Below, piece by piece: positions 26,873-36,162 of a stretch of 40,293 bases of DNA. A program made the translations under genes and the position numbers. This DNA is from JAAYOS01 sp050950785 (GTDB lineage: Bacteria; Bacillota; Clostridia; Oscillospirales; JAAYOS01): NCBI GenBank assembly GCA_050950785.1, contig JBMNIG010000017.1, positions 1-40,293 of the forward strand, read 5' to 3'. Under the pieces are notes generated by a model. That model saw only the letters and a program-made list of their open reading frames with translations. It did no database searches and had not been told where the DNA came from. Within the stretch, counting starts at the first letter, position 1; the number at the start of each line of letters is the position of its first letter.

Positions 26873-28096
26873 TCAATGGTCCGACCTTGGACTGAAAAAT
26901 TTGTCGTGAACCGCTTTTAGGGCAATATCCGCCTCCGACTTGTCAATGAGAACGGAGACTTTTATTTCGCTGGTGGAGATCATCTGTATGTTGACACCCA
27001 CGCTATAAAGTGCCTCAAACATCTGTGAAGCGATTCCGGGGTTGTTTATCATGCCGGCACCCACTATCGAGACCTTTGAAAGCTTTTCGCTTGTTGTCAT
27101 GTCTTTGAACATCAAGACGTTTTGCTTATCCTTAAGGATCTTAATGACCTGACTGAGGTTTTCTTTGGCAACCGTGAAAGTAATATCCTTTGTAGATTCA
27201 CGCCCTATAGACTGCAGGATAATGTCAACGTTTATTCTGTTTTTAGCCAGCACTGAAAATATCTTGTAAGCCACACCCGGCACGTCCTGAAGCCCTATTA
27301 GAGAGACGCTAGCAACATTGTCATCCTTGGCAACGCCGCTTATCAAGGTCTTTTCCATTCTGGTGGTTACCTCCTTTACAATAGTACCCGGTTTGTGTTC
27401 CAGACTTGAGAGAACCTCCAGGTGAACCCCATATCGCTTGGCAAGCTCCACAGAGCGGTTTTGAAGCACTTGTGCACCAAGGGATGCCAGTTCTAACATT
27501 TCATCGAAGGTAATCTCGTCCAGTTTCTTTGCATTAGGAACGATTCTTGGGTCCGCAGTGTAGACACCGTCCACATCGGTATAAATCTGGCAAAGATCCG
27601 CCCCAAGCTCAGCAGCCAAAGCGACCGCAGTTGTATCTGATCCGCCACGTCCGAGCGTAGTAACGTCCCCAAACTTGTTAATGCCCTGAAAACCGGCAAC
27701 AATAACAATATTTCTTTTATGCAATTCCGCTCGTATACGCTCACCCGCTAGTTTCTTTATGCGAGCACTGCCATAATTGGAGTCAGTCCGCAGATTTACC
27801 TGCCAGCCGGTAAGCGATATGACGGGAAACCCGAGCTTTTCAATAGCCATCGCACAAAGAGCTATTGAAATCTGCTCCCCTGTGGAAAGAAGCATATCCA
27901 TCTCCCGGCGTGATGCATTGGGGTTTATCTCCTCTGCCATCTTTATTAGATGGTCAGTTGTGTCACCCTGTGCAGACAATACTACAACCACATCGTTGCC
28001 TTCCTTATATGTGTCGGTAATTATACTCGCAACATGGTATAGCCTCTCCGGGTCCCTGACCGAACTTCCTCCAAATTTCTTTACTATCAATGCCAT
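26873..28096 (-). CDS. lysC: Aspartate kinase
   Basis: Phosphorylates aspartate, the entry to lysine, threonine and methionine synthesis. The N-terminal kinase domain starts IVKKFGGSSVRDPERL and has LLSTGEQISIALCAMA, VTTLGRGGSDTTAVALAA and TDVDGVYTADPRIV. Two C-terminal ACT domains (from about residue 265) carry the usual feedback site. The 407 aa length fits the monofunctional class. Start is the ATG at 28096 with GGGGGC upstream. It follows hom in the same operon, which points to a threonine/methionine role. Confidence 0.95.
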   Translation of the reverse strand: MALIVKKFGGSSVRDPERLYHVASIITDTYKEGNDVVVVLSAQGDTTDHLIKMAEEINPNASRREMDMLLSTGEQISIALCAMAIEKLGFPVISLTGWQVNLRTDSNYGSARIKKLAGERIRAELHKRNIVIVAGFQGINKFGDVTTLGRGGSDTTAVALAAELGADLCQIYTDVDGVYTADPRIVPNAKKLDEITFDEMLELASLGAQVLQNRSVELAKRYGVHLEVLSSLEHKPGTIVKEVTTRMEKTLISGVAKDDNVASVSLIGLQDVPGVAYKIFSVLAKNRINVDIILQSIGRESTKDITFTVAKENLSQVIKILKDKQNVLMFKDMTTSEKLSKVSIVGAGMINNPGIASQMFEALYSVGVNIQMISTSEIKVSVLIDKSEADIALKAVHDKFFSPRSDH

Positions 28097-28187
28097 ATAT
28101 AGCCCCCGTCTCACAGAGATTCAAGTAGATTTGCTATTTGGTTCCCCTTTTATTTTATGCTTCGTAAATATTATAGTTCTGTATTTT

Positions 28188-29405
28188 TCAGGGAAGAACC
28201 CTGATTGCAGAAAAAACAAGTGCTTCAGCACGGAATTCCTCTATTTTCGCCTCAAAATCAAATCCGCTCATTTCACCTGTTATAAATGCACACTCTCCTC
28301 CAAGCTCACCCGATATAGCCCTTATCTCTCCAAATATTTCACGGGCACGGGAAAGTGCACCATCTGCTCTGATATAGTATCGACCACGAAGAACTCTGTG
28401 ATCTTCAACGAAATCTCCGCCGTTTTCCCATAGGTCCACGTTCTTGGTTTTGTCGATGTGTCGCGCAGCATCAATAACATCCGCAACCACCGCCGAAGCC
28501 GTGGGCATCTTCCCCGCTCCCCGGCCATAGAACATGACCTCATCAACGGCATTACCCCGTACAACAATGGCGTTGAACACATCATTTACAGATGAAATCG
28601 TCTTGGATTTGTCAACTAGGTGAGGTGCTACATACGCACATATCTTATCTCTGCCGACCCTTACATATCTTCCTAACAGTTTAACGGCCATTCCGACCTG
28701 GGCCGCATACCTCACATCGTCAGGCGTTATTGAGAGTATCCCCTCACAGTGAACTTGCTCCGGACTAATATGCCTGCCGAAAGCCAATGATGAAAGAATG
28801 CATATTTTGCGGCATGCATCGTATCCCTCTACGTCGTCTGCAGGATTTTGCTCTGCGTATCCAAGGGCTTGAGCTTCATTAAGAGCTTTTTCAAATGTTA
28901 TACCCTCGTCGAACATCTTAGTGAGTATATAGTTTGTAGTGCCGTTCATAATGCCGTAGATCTCTTCGATCTCATTTGCGGACAGACACTGGATCATCGG
29001 TCGGATTATTGGTATGCCTCCACCAACACTTGCTTCAAACATGTAATTGACTCCGCGGGATGATGCAAGTTTCAGGAGTTCATAACCGTGCTTTGCGACG
29101 AGCTCCTTATTTGAGGTAACTACATGCTTTCCGGCGGAGAGAAGCCTCTTAGTATACTCGTATGCCGCTGCGGTACCTCCAATAGCCTCAACTGCAATAC
29201 GCACTTCCGGATCGTTTTCGATCACCTCGAAATCGCGTACGAGCATATCCGCAATGTCAGGATCATCAAACTCCCTTGTATCAAGTATATACTTTATTTT
29301 CACATCTTCCATACTTTTTACGGCGATATGAGAGGAGTTTTTTTTCATAACCTCATAGACACCGGAGCCTACAACTCCAAATCCCATGATTGCTACATAT
29401 ATCAA
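28188..29405 (-). CDS. hom: Homoserine dehydrogenase
   Basis: Reduces aspartate semialdehyde to homoserine. Seen are the Rossmann loop IMGFGVVGSGVYEV, VTSNKELVAKHG, FEASVGGGIPIIRP, MNGTTNYILTKM, and the family hallmark GYAEQNPADDVEGYDACRKI with the catalytic residues. The C-terminal portion (after about residue 335) fits a short ACT domain. A TTG at 29405 is the start: GGGGAG lies 8 bp before it and the protein begins directly with the Rossmann strand. Length is 405 aa. It lies 2 bp after the ACT regulator gene and 91 bp before lysC. Confidence 0.95.
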   Translation of the reverse strand: MIYVAIMGFGVVGSGVYEVMKKNSSHIAVKSMEDVKIKYILDTREFDDPDIADMLVRDFEVIENDPEVRIAVEAIGGTAAAYEYTKRLLSAGKHVVTSNKELVAKHGYELLKLASSRGVNYMFEASVGGGIPIIRPMIQCLSANEIEEIYGIMNGTTNYILTKMFDEGITFEKALNEAQALGYAEQNPADDVEGYDACRKICILSSLAFGRHISPEQVHCEGILSITPDDVRYAAQVGMAVKLLGRYVRVGRDKICAYVAPHLVDKSKTISSVNDVFNAIVVRGNAVDEVMFYGRGAGKMPTASAVVADVIDAARHIDKTKNVDLWENGGDFVEDHRVLRGRYYIRADGALSRAREIFGEIRAISGELGGECAFITGEMSGFDFEAKIEEFRAEALVFSAIRVLP

Positions 29406-29407
29406 AT

Positions 29408-29854
29408 CTATCTCTCCCCTGCGATAATTTCCGCTTTACTTACACCCTTGAGAGTGCGTATATTTTCAAGCAGTTGTTCCATATTGGCGGAAGTGTCCTG
29501 TCCTTCAGCGGATACAGTGACAGAAGCTACCCCGTTGATAGGTATTGACTGATTTATAGTCAAGATATTAAAGGATGAGTCCGCAAACTCATTAAGAATT
29601 CCTGAAAGTACACCTGGTTTGTCTTCCAGTACCATATGAAATGTAACCATATTTACCGATGCTGTATCAAAAAACGGCCTGATCGAGTCACGATATTTAT
29701 AGTATGCGCTGCGGCTAATGCCGGTCATCCGAACCGCTTCCCCCACTGTTGGCGCCTTACCGGTCTCAAGATTGAATGTGGTCTCCGCTACTTTAAGAAA
29801 GATTTTAGGAAGCGCGGATGCCTCAACGATATAGTACTTTGCAGGTCCAGCCAT
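29408..29854 (-). CDS. ACT domain-containing protein (UPF0735 / PheB family)
   Basis: Small amino-acid-responsive protein of 148 aa. The N-terminal half contains a helix-turn-helix-like run (PTVGEAVRMTGISRSAYYKY); the C-terminal half is an ACT domain (VTFHMVLEDKPGVLSGIL, then SSFNILTINQSIPINGVAS). Members often precede homoserine dehydrogenase, as here, and may be regulators, but no direct target is visible. Start is the ATG at 29854 with AGGGGTG upstream; an in-frame ATG at 29887 would add 11 residues that include the ribosome-site region. First gene of the operon. Confidence 0.88.
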   Translation of the reverse strand: MAGPAKYYIVEASALPKIFLKVAETTFNLETGKAPTVGEAVRMTGISRSAYYKYRDSIRPFFDTASVNMVTFHMVLEDKPGVLSGILNEFADSSFNILTINQSIPINGVASVTVSAEGQDTSANMEQLLENIRTLKGVSKAEIIAGER

Positions 29855-29908
29855 TGCTACACCCCTTTGTCCTCCTGGGATGGCCATTTGTTTTTGGTAT
29901 GTGGAGGC

Positions 29909-29937
29909 ATTTTATCATGACTTCATGTTTTTTACAA
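29909..29937 (-). promoter_or_regulatory. Promoter of the ACT-hom-lysC operon
   Basis: TTGTAA (29937-29932), 17 bp, TAAAAT (29914-29909) on the minus strand, 55 bp before the start at 29854. The leader is too short for an attenuator riboswitch. Confidence 0.6.
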
Positions 29938-30066
29938 TGTTCAATGTGACGAAAAACATGTTTATAATGGTCGATAAGTACCCACATATTCGCAAAAAAG
30001 AAAATCAGTCATTGCTGTCAAAGACCGGAATTGAGCTTATACCAACTTAACCATACCATATTTAGG

Positions 30067-30095
30067 TTGCATTATTATTAGTCATCGTTTACAAT
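30067..30095 (+). promoter_or_regulatory. Promoter of the MoxR operon
   Basis: TTGCAT (30067-30072), 17 bp, TACAAT (30090-30095), 37 bp before the ATG. Confidence 0.6.
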
Positions 30096-30131
30096 AAAAT
30101 CATTCAAATTTTTATAAAGGTGGGTAAATCC

Positions 30132-31109
30132 ATGGAAATCAAAGAGATCACGTCTCTTGCAAAACGCATTTGTGATAATGTCTCCCGGGTTATAGTGGGA
30201 AAGGATGAAATAATAGAACTTGTGGTAATTTCGCTGCTTGCCGGTGGACATGTCCTTTTGGAGGATGTTCCGGGAACAGGCAAAACCGTAATGGCTAAAA
30301 GTCTTGCAAAGTCGGTTGACGGAGAGTTTAAGCGTATACAGTTCACACCGGATCTTCTTCCGTCCGATGTAACCGGACTGAACATATACAACCAACAGAA
30401 AGTCGAATTTGAGTTTCGTCAAGGACCCGCTTTTACAAACATTCTTCTTGCGGATGAAATAAACCGTGCGACTCCACGTACACAATCAGCTCTTCTGGAA
30501 TGTATGGAAGAAAAGCAGATAACCATTGAAGGCGAAACCCGCAGTCTGCCTTCCCCCTTCTTTGTCATAGCCACTCAAAACCCAATTGAGATTCAGGGTA
30601 CTTTTCCCCTGCCCGAGGCACAACTAGACCGTTTCCTACTTAAGCTCAATGTGGGTTACCCCGAGGGCGAAGACGCAAAAGCTCTGATCGACCGCTTCAT
30701 ACATGATGACCCCATTGAGGAGATTGAGCCGGTGGCCACCACCAGTGAAATTCTGGATGCCCAAAAAAGCTATAGACAAGTGCATGTCAGCAAGGCTATC
30801 CGCGAATATATCGCCAAGCTGGTGGAAGAAACACGCAAAGGCGCGGGCGTTGCTCTGGGCGTCAGCCCTCGAGGCATGCTTGCAATGGTGAAGGCAGCGC
30901 AGGTAGCTGCGGCGGTATCCGGAAGAAACTACGTCCTTCCCGACGATGTTAAACGCCTTGCCGTGCCGGTGTTCTGCCACAGAATTATTCTTACAGCCGG
31001 ACAGGGAATGAGCTCATCCAAAACAGTAGAATTTGTCAACCGCATCTTAAAGAACACTCCTGCTCCCACCGAAGATCCTTCGGCAAGAGACCAGATTCCC
31101 GAAAGGTAA
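30132..31109 (+). CDS. MoxR-family AAA+ ATPase
   Basis: AAA+ chaperone-like ATPase that usually acts with DUF58 and von Willebrand-type partners. Motifs are Walker A EDVPGTGKT, QFTPDLLPSDVTG (MoxR hallmark), Walker B ILLADEINRATPRTQSALLE, MEEKQITIEG, and sensor 1 VIATQNPIEIQGTFPLPEAQ with LDRF. The C-terminal lid carries GVSPRGMLAMVKAAQ. Length is 325 aa. Start is the ATG at 30132 with AAGGTGGG upstream. The DUF58 gene starts 11 bp downstream. Confidence 0.93.
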   Translation: MEIKEITSLAKRICDNVSRVIVGKDEIIELVVISLLAGGHVLLEDVPGTGKTVMAKSLAKSVDGEFKRIQFTPDLLPSDVTGLNIYNQQKVEFEFRQGPAFTNILLADEINRATPRTQSALLECMEEKQITIEGETRSLPSPFFVIATQNPIEIQGTFPLPEAQLDRFLLKLNVGYPEGEDAKALIDRFIHDDPIEEIEPVATTSEILDAQKSYRQVHVSKAIREYIAKLVEETRKGAGVALGVSPRGMLAMVKAAQVAAAVSGRNYVLPDDVKRLAVPVFCHRIILTAGQGMSSSKTVEFVNRILKNTPAPTEDPSARDQIPER

Positions 31110-31120
31110 AGGGATCAAAT

Positions 31121-32242
31121 ATGAGTTTCTTTTGGTTTGCACTGGTAATAGGTTTTCTCGCGCTGATCCAAATGCAGTTTTTCTTCTTTACTGGCCTGCG
31201 AAAAGTATACTACCGACGTTATTTCAACAAGACTGCAGTTTTCGAGGGCGAAACGGCTGAAATGGTTGAAATCCTGGAAAACCGGAAGTTTACCCCGGTA
31301 CCTTGGTTACGCGTAGAAAGCAGGATCTCTCCCTATTTGCGTTTTGCAAAGCAGGATGATTTGGATATCCGCCACGACCAATTTCACAAAAGTGTCTTTT
31401 ATCTGCGCGGCTTTAAGCGTATTCGTCGAAGACACTCATTTTTGTGCGTTCACAGAGGTTTCTTTACACTCAAATCAGCCTCTCTCACGACCGGAGATCT
31501 ACTTGGGTTGTTCAACAAATTCGTAAGAGTGCCAAGTGATGCATATTTATATGTTTACCCGCGGCCACTTGCCTTCGAAGAAATCTCACCGGCTAGTTTG
31601 AAGTGGCAGGGCGATATCATGTTGAAACGTTGGATCCTTCCCGATCCGATCCTTGTCAACGGAATAAGAGAGTATCGACCGGGTGACGCTCAGAAAGACA
31701 TTCATTGGGGCGCTACTGCCAAGACCGGACAGCTACAAGTAAAAGTCCGGGACTATACAGTCTCCCCAAGGCTATACCTACTCGTAAATACACAGATATC
31801 CGAAACACAGTGGGGCAGCATTATGGAACATGACGACATGGAAGTCATCGAGGTCGGTATACGCTATGCTGCTCATTTAGCATCGTGGGCCACCTCTAAC
31901 GGTCTTGAGGTCGGTTTCGCATGCAACGGACGCCTTGTCGACGAGGAGGGCATAGTCCGGCTACCAGCTGCTTGTTCCCAGGCTCACTTGGAGATGATCC
32001 TTCAAGCAATGGCAAAGCTTGAAATCGTTCGGGAACGAAACTTTCACACTCTCATGGATTACCTATACGACGACGCAATTACCGGAATGGATATCGCCGT
32101 TATCTCTCCTTACTGGAGCGACACACTGGAAAATCGCGCAAATAAGCTGCGCTCCCTTGGCAATTCCATCACTTATATCCCGGTAAATCCTGAGCTGAGC
32201 AAAAGGGAGGTAAGCGAACATGATGCGGAAAAGGCTGTATAG
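31121..32242 (+). CDS. DUF58 domain-containing protein
   Basis: 373 aa with one N-terminal hydrophobic segment (FFWFALVIGFLALIQMQFFF) as membrane anchor, a central beta-rich region and the DUF58 core GIREYRPGDAQKDIHWGATAKTG (about residues 181-203), followed by a vWA-like C-terminal fold. Such proteins are encoded with MoxR ATPases across bacteria; their biochemical role is unsettled. AAAGGGATC precedes the ATG. The next gene starts 23 bp before its stop. Confidence 0.9.
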   Translation: MSFFWFALVIGFLALIQMQFFFFTGLRKVYYRRYFNKTAVFEGETAEMVEILENRKFTPVPWLRVESRISPYLRFAKQDDLDIRHDQFHKSVFYLRGFKRIRRRHSFLCVHRGFFTLKSASLTTGDLLGLFNKFVRVPSDAYLYVYPRPLAFEEISPASLKWQGDIMLKRWILPDPILVNGIREYRPGDAQKDIHWGATAKTGQLQVKVRDYTVSPRLYLLVNTQISETQWGSIMEHDDMEVIEVGIRYAAHLASWATSNGLEVGFACNGRLVDEEGIVRLPAACSQAHLEMILQAMAKLEIVRERNFHTLMDYLYDDAITGMDIAVISPYWSDTLENRANKLRSLGNSITYIPVNPELSKREVSEHDAEKAV

Positions 32243-33524
32243 CGATATTTACAACTTTGTTATGATGCTGATGATATTTGTCGCTTCCGCCGTTCTCATC
32301 CAGAAGGGCTTTTGGGGCCATCTCGATCCGTGGATCGGTGTGCTTTATTGCAGCCCGTGTCTTATTGCTTATATAGCCGGCCGCCTACTTCATCGCAAAA
32401 AGCCGATCATATCGATATTAGCAGGCATACTACTAACCTTTGCTCTTTCGGCCGTCCCAATGATGCTTGTCTTGGAAGTCAATATCTATGCTATCGTGGG
32501 TTTGATATTGATCGTCCCCGGCACCTTTTCAATGTTTATGATGCCCTTTGTTTACGGCTCCTCTATTATGGGGTCAGCAAGATTTATAACAGGTGTTGTT
32601 ATTTTCCTCGTTTCCATAATCGTTGGCGGAGCATACAGTCAGTCTTACAAGCCAACACTAAACACATTGGCGGTGTTATACCTTGTAGCCGGTCTTTTTA
32701 CATTCAATCGTGAGAACCTACGTGACGCTGCTAAATTCAGTCAAAAATCCTCCGGGAAACAAAAATATCCCCCGGGGATGAGACGAAACAACATTTTGAT
32801 GCTCTCAATCATGATCGTACTCGGATTTCTCATAGCTAATATCAATAAGTTGAAAGACTTTATTGTAAAAGCCGCCAAGTTTATAGCCCTGCAAATACTT
32901 AGACTTATTTATTTCATCATCAATCTCATGGCAGGAGAAGGGGGCGGCGCAGGTGGCCCCTCTACCGGGTTTCCAGGATTTATGGATGGAGGAGCAAAAA
33001 AGCCCAATCCTATCATAGAGTTGATCGTCAGAATAATTGTGATCATCATAATCATTGTCGCAGCGTTCCTACTATTGTTTGCACTTTACAGGCTTATCAA
33101 AAAAATCATTCACAATCTACCTTCATGGTTGCAGTCTCTGCTCGATAAGCTTAAAAACGATGAGAGCGAAGATTACATCGATGAGACTGAGGATCTTTTA
33201 GGAAAGGGTGGGTTCAGAAAGGAACTTGCTAAAAATATCTCCGACTTCTGGGACAGGATCACCTATAGATCACCGAGATTTGATGACTTTCCTGATAACC
33301 GATCGAAAATCCGCTTTGTTTTCAAACAGCTTCTTAAGCGCTTGAGCTCCGACAAATCACATCTGCTTAGTCAGACACCTAATGAACTGACTGAAGAAGC
33401 TAACCTTGTTTTACGCGAAGACACAACAGAGTTTATGCAAGCATACAACCGTGCACGTTATGATCACAATGACATCCCTGACAGCGACGCTGAACTGGCA
33501 AGGAAGATACTTCGAAAAATATGA
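32220..33524 (+). CDS. Multi-span membrane protein with DUF4129-like C-terminus
   Basis: 434 aa. About six hydrophobic segments fill residues 10-160 and further ones lie near 190-240 and 265-290; a cytoplasmic tail follows. The tail (KIRFVFKQLLKRL, then SQTPNELTEEANLV and FMQAYNRARYDHNDIPDSDAELARKIL) resembles DUF4129, the domain found at the end of transglutaminase proteins encoded beside MoxR and DUF58. No transglutaminase Cys-His-Asp core is present. GGGAGGT lies 8 bp before the ATG at 32220, inside the DUF58 gene, so translation is probably coupled. Function unknown. Confidence 0.75.
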   Translation: MMRKRLYSDIYNFVMMLMIFVASAVLIQKGFWGHLDPWIGVLYCSPCLIAYIAGRLLHRKKPIISILAGILLTFALSAVPMMLVLEVNIYAIVGLILIVPGTFSMFMMPFVYGSSIMGSARFITGVVIFLVSIIVGGAYSQSYKPTLNTLAVLYLVAGLFTFNRENLRDAAKFSQKSSGKQKYPPGMRRNNILMLSIMIVLGFLIANINKLKDFIVKAAKFIALQILRLIYFIINLMAGEGGGAGGPSTGFPGFMDGGAKKPNPIIELIVRIIVIIIIIVAAFLLLFALYRLIKKIIHNLPSWLQSLLDKLKNDESEDYIDETEDLLGKGGFRKELAKNISDFWDRITYRSPRFDDFPDNRSKIRFVFKQLLKRLSSDKSHLLSQTPNELTEEANLVLREDTTEFMQAYNRARYDHNDIPDSDAELARKILRKI

Positions 33525-33646
33525 AAATGAAATCCTTTTACGAATAAGCAAAGCTTTATGACCAAGAGTCTGTCGGTCAATAATATTTTCTGTTAGTAAT
33601 ATTTGTCCCACCTGATTTAAGTCATGGGTTTTCGGCTAGAGTTCTT

Positions 33647-33689
33647 AGTAATTCATCCTACGCTCGAAAGGTAGGATGAATTACTTTTT
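33647..33689 (+). terminator. Terminator of the MoxR operon
   Basis: 14 bp perfect stem (GTAATTCATCCTAC with GTAGGATGAATTAC), 9-base loop, TTTTT. It touches the stop codon of the convergent DUF2461 gene and can act both ways. Confidence 0.9.
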
Positions 33690-34371
33690 ATAAGGCCCGA
33701 TATGCTCGATCATATGCCGCACTGAGAAAACGATACAACGGCACCAAAGTGAGAAAATCTTTGCGCAAACGATCGGCTAAATCATCTGTAAATACCTTTG
33801 TGACATCCTCTTCAGTATGTGTCAGATATATTGTGCGCCGATCAAGCCATACACGAATGTCCTCAGGCTCATCCGGAAATCGCGTGCGTTTATATCTATC
33901 CTCTTCATCGAGCTTAAAGTAGGACTGGGAGTCATATGCTAACTTTACCTCCAAGAACAGCGGGTCCCGCTCAAGGATCATTTTCCTACAGGCTTCGGCT
34001 ATATCATCATCTCTGCGATAAGTTCCGCAGCCCCACCATGCAAGGAAAGGCTTTAATTCAAAGAAAAAAGACGGATAACCGGGAAAAAGCTTCTTCTGTC
34101 TGTTGAAATAAAGCCAGATACTATCCCTATAGCGGGACTTGTCCTTTGTAAACCGCGTATCTCTGTATATGCGCGAAAGGGTACGATCCACTCTTGGCTC
34201 AACAACGATCTCCGGGTCAATAGACAGCATCGTTGGAGCAAGCGACTCGATCAGCTCAAAAAATGGCTCAATAACTACTTTACGTATCTCCTGCTTGTGT
34301 TCATCATACCAGCTCTTAGAATCGTTAATCCGATTAATTACCAATAGGTCAATGGCCTCCTGGGTCAACAA
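33688..34371 (-). CDS. DUF2461 family protein
   Basis: Cytoplasmic protein of 227 aa, function unknown. The pattern is that of DUF2461: N-terminal LLVINRINDSKSWYDEHKQEI, RIYRDTRFTKDKSRYRDSIWLYF and FFFELKPFLAWWGCGTY, and a C-terminal region with FLSAAYDRAYRA. Start is a TTG at 34371 behind GGGAG; another TTG follows immediately, so the exact start is uncertain by one codon. It stands alone. Confidence 0.85.
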   Translation of the reverse strand: MLTQEAIDLLVINRINDSKSWYDEHKQEIRKVVIEPFFELIESLAPTMLSIDPEIVVEPRVDRTLSRIYRDTRFTKDKSRYRDSIWLYFNRQKKLFPGYPSFFFELKPFLAWWGCGTYRRDDDIAEACRKMILERDPLFLEVKLAYDSQSYFKLDEEDRYKRTRFPDEPEDIRVWLDRRTIYLTHTEEDVTKVFTDDLADRLRKDFLTLVPLYRFLSAAYDRAYRAL

Positions 34372-34717
34372 TTATACTCCCTCATTTCAAAAAGTTGCAG
34401 TATGCTGCAGACAAAGGCAATGCACACTATTGAAGCTTGAACCTTACCTTAGTCAGTTGAATTCGCTTTATTTCAGTACGAAAATCAATAAACAGATATT
34501 TATTCTCAAAATCCTAATTGCAAATGTATCTTACCTTTCGTTGCGAATTTTGTCAATTCACAATACTCTGTGTTAATTTCTAAACAATTTTATTGATGTA
34601 TGGACACAATGATTGGTTAAAAATATCAACTGTTTTTGTTGATTTATTTTCGTAGTATTGATAGAATATTAAAAGGACATAAATAGACTGTTTAATTAAG
34701 ATAAAGGAGTTGTAACT
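34372..34717. other. Intergenic region upstream of fba
   Basis: 346 bp, AT-rich. It holds the fba promoter (listed). Directly upstream of its -35 lies an inverted pair, ATATCAAC (34623-34630) with GTTGATTT (34638-34645), partly overlapping it. No gene is seen. Confidence 0.6.
34639..34667 (+). promoter_or_regulatory. Promoter of fba
   Basis: TTGATT (34639-34644), 17 bp, TAGAAT (34662-34667), then a 50 bp leader with AAGGAG before the ATG. Confidence 0.65.
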
Positions 34718-35652
34718 ATGCCGTTAGTAACATCCACAGAAATGTTCAAAAAGGCCTATGAAGGCGGTTACGCCATAGGTGCTTTCAACGTTAACAATAT
34801 GGAAATTATTCAGGGTATTACCGAGGCTGCCAAGGAGGAAAATGCCCCGCTGATACTTCAGGTCTCTTCAGGTGCCAGAAAATATGCTAATCACACATAT
34901 TTGATGAAGCTTGTGGAAGCCGCCGAAGCTGAAACCGGTTTGCCGATATGCCTGCACCTCGACCACGGTGATTCTTTTGAGCTTTGCAAGAGCTGCATTG
35001 ATGGCGGGTTCACCTCCGTTATGATCGACGGAAGCCACCTCCCCTTTGAAGAGAACATTAAGCTGACAAGACAAGTCGTCGAATATGCCCATGCTCATGG
35101 AGTCGTTGTCGAAGGCGAACTTGGACGCCTTGCAGGCGTTGAAGATGCTATTAATGTCTCTGAAGAAGACGCATCCTATACCCGTCCTGAAGAGGTTGAG
35201 GAATTTGTTTCAAGAACAGGAGTAGACTCTCTGGCAATCGCAATTGGCACAAGCCACGGCGCATATAAATTTAAGCCTGGTCAAAAGCCCCGGCTTCGCT
35301 TTGATATCCTTGAAGAAATCGAAAAACTTCTCCCCAATTTCCAATCGTGCTACACGGCGCTTCCTCTGTTATTCCGAAATATGTTGAAATGATCAATGCT
35401 AACGGCGGAAAGATGCCCGATGCCATCGGCATCCCGGAAGAGATGCTTCGTCAGGCAGCTAGTATGGCAGTCTGCAAAATCAACATCGACTCCGACCTCC
35501 GTCTCGCCATGACAGGAACGATCCGCGAATATTTCGCTCAGCATCCTGATCACTTTGACCCGCGTCAGTATCTGAAACCTGCACGCGCCAACATCAAGGA
35601 ACTTGTACGCCATAAGCTCCGCAATGTCCTCGGATGCAGCGGCAAGGCCTAA
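34718..35652 (+). CDS. fba: Class II fructose-bisphosphate aldolase, with apparent frameshift
   Basis: Zinc-dependent aldolase that cleaves fructose 1,6-bisphosphate. Motifs in the first frame are GAFNVNNMEIIQGI, LHLDHGDSFELCK (catalytic Asp and zinc His), MIDGSHLPFEENI, VEGELGRLAGVED and AIGTSHGAYKF (zinc His). At about 35339-35342 (AATTTCCAATC) the frame is lost: the first frame ends at 35392 with unrelated residues, while another frame gives PIVLHGASSVIPKYVE and KINIDSDLRLAM to the stop at 35652. One missing base there, most simply a C, restores a 311-residue enzyme of normal length. All catalytic motifs survive in the two frames, which favours a sequencing error over decay. Confidence 0.88.
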
Positions 35653-35682
35653 ACAGACTGGGTAAACTGTTAGTCCGATCAA

Positions 35683-35717
35683 CTCTCTTGCGTGCTCCGC
35701 ATGCAAGAGAGTTTTTG
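35683..35717 (+). terminator. Terminator of fba
   Basis: CTCTCTTGC pairs perfectly with GCAAGAGAG, extended by GTGC/GCAT with one wobble, around a short loop; TTTTT follows. Confidence 0.9.
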
Positions 35718-35718
35718 A

Positions 35719-36162
35719 TTACGAACACTTTTTGTACACCGCCTTACACGAACCCGTTGCGGCACTTCCCATTCCAAAAACATTCTCTATGCATATTTCG
35801 ATATCGGAGGGTCTGCATAAAGTCTTTCGTCGCTTTGGACAGCTTATACCAAGCCTAAAACGTTCTGACAAGGATAGATGATTTATACGGAGTAGCAGAG
35901 CTGTTCCAACTCGACTTGCTTTGATTACTATCGGCCAAATCAGAAACTCAAAGAGGCTTTGAAGCTTTTTGAACCCAGCACCAATAAGGAGAAGAGTTAT
36001 ACCAATCAGCATTCCAACAAACAGTCTGGTTATGTTGAACACCTCAGCATCACTAGCCAAGGCGGAGTACAGGATGCACGCAAGCCCTAGAAATACCAGC
36101 GTTGGTTGAACTATATTTCTCAATCGTAAGCCTTTACGGCAATTTATGTTTTTTGCATACAT
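35719..36162 (-). CDS. Hypothetical membrane protein
   Basis: 147 aa, not recognised. It has a basic start (MYAKNINCRKGLRLRN) followed by two close hydrophobic segments (VQPTLVFLGLACILYSALA and LFVGMLIGITLLLIGAG), then a third, weaker one (FEFLIWPIVIKA) and a Cys- and Arg-rich tail. Start is the ATG at 36162 with AGGGGTG upstream. A terminator-like hairpin lies 47 bp upstream on the same strand. The tail looks unlike the first half; because neighbouring genes carry indels, the true 3' end may lie in another frame. Confidence 0.5.
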   Translation of the reverse strand: MYAKNINCRKGLRLRNIVQPTLVFLGLACILYSALASDAEVFNITRLFVGMLIGITLLLIGAGFKKLQSLFEFLIWPIVIKASRVGTALLLRINHLSLSERFRLGISCPKRRKTLCRPSDIEICIENVFGMGSAATGSCKAVYKKCS

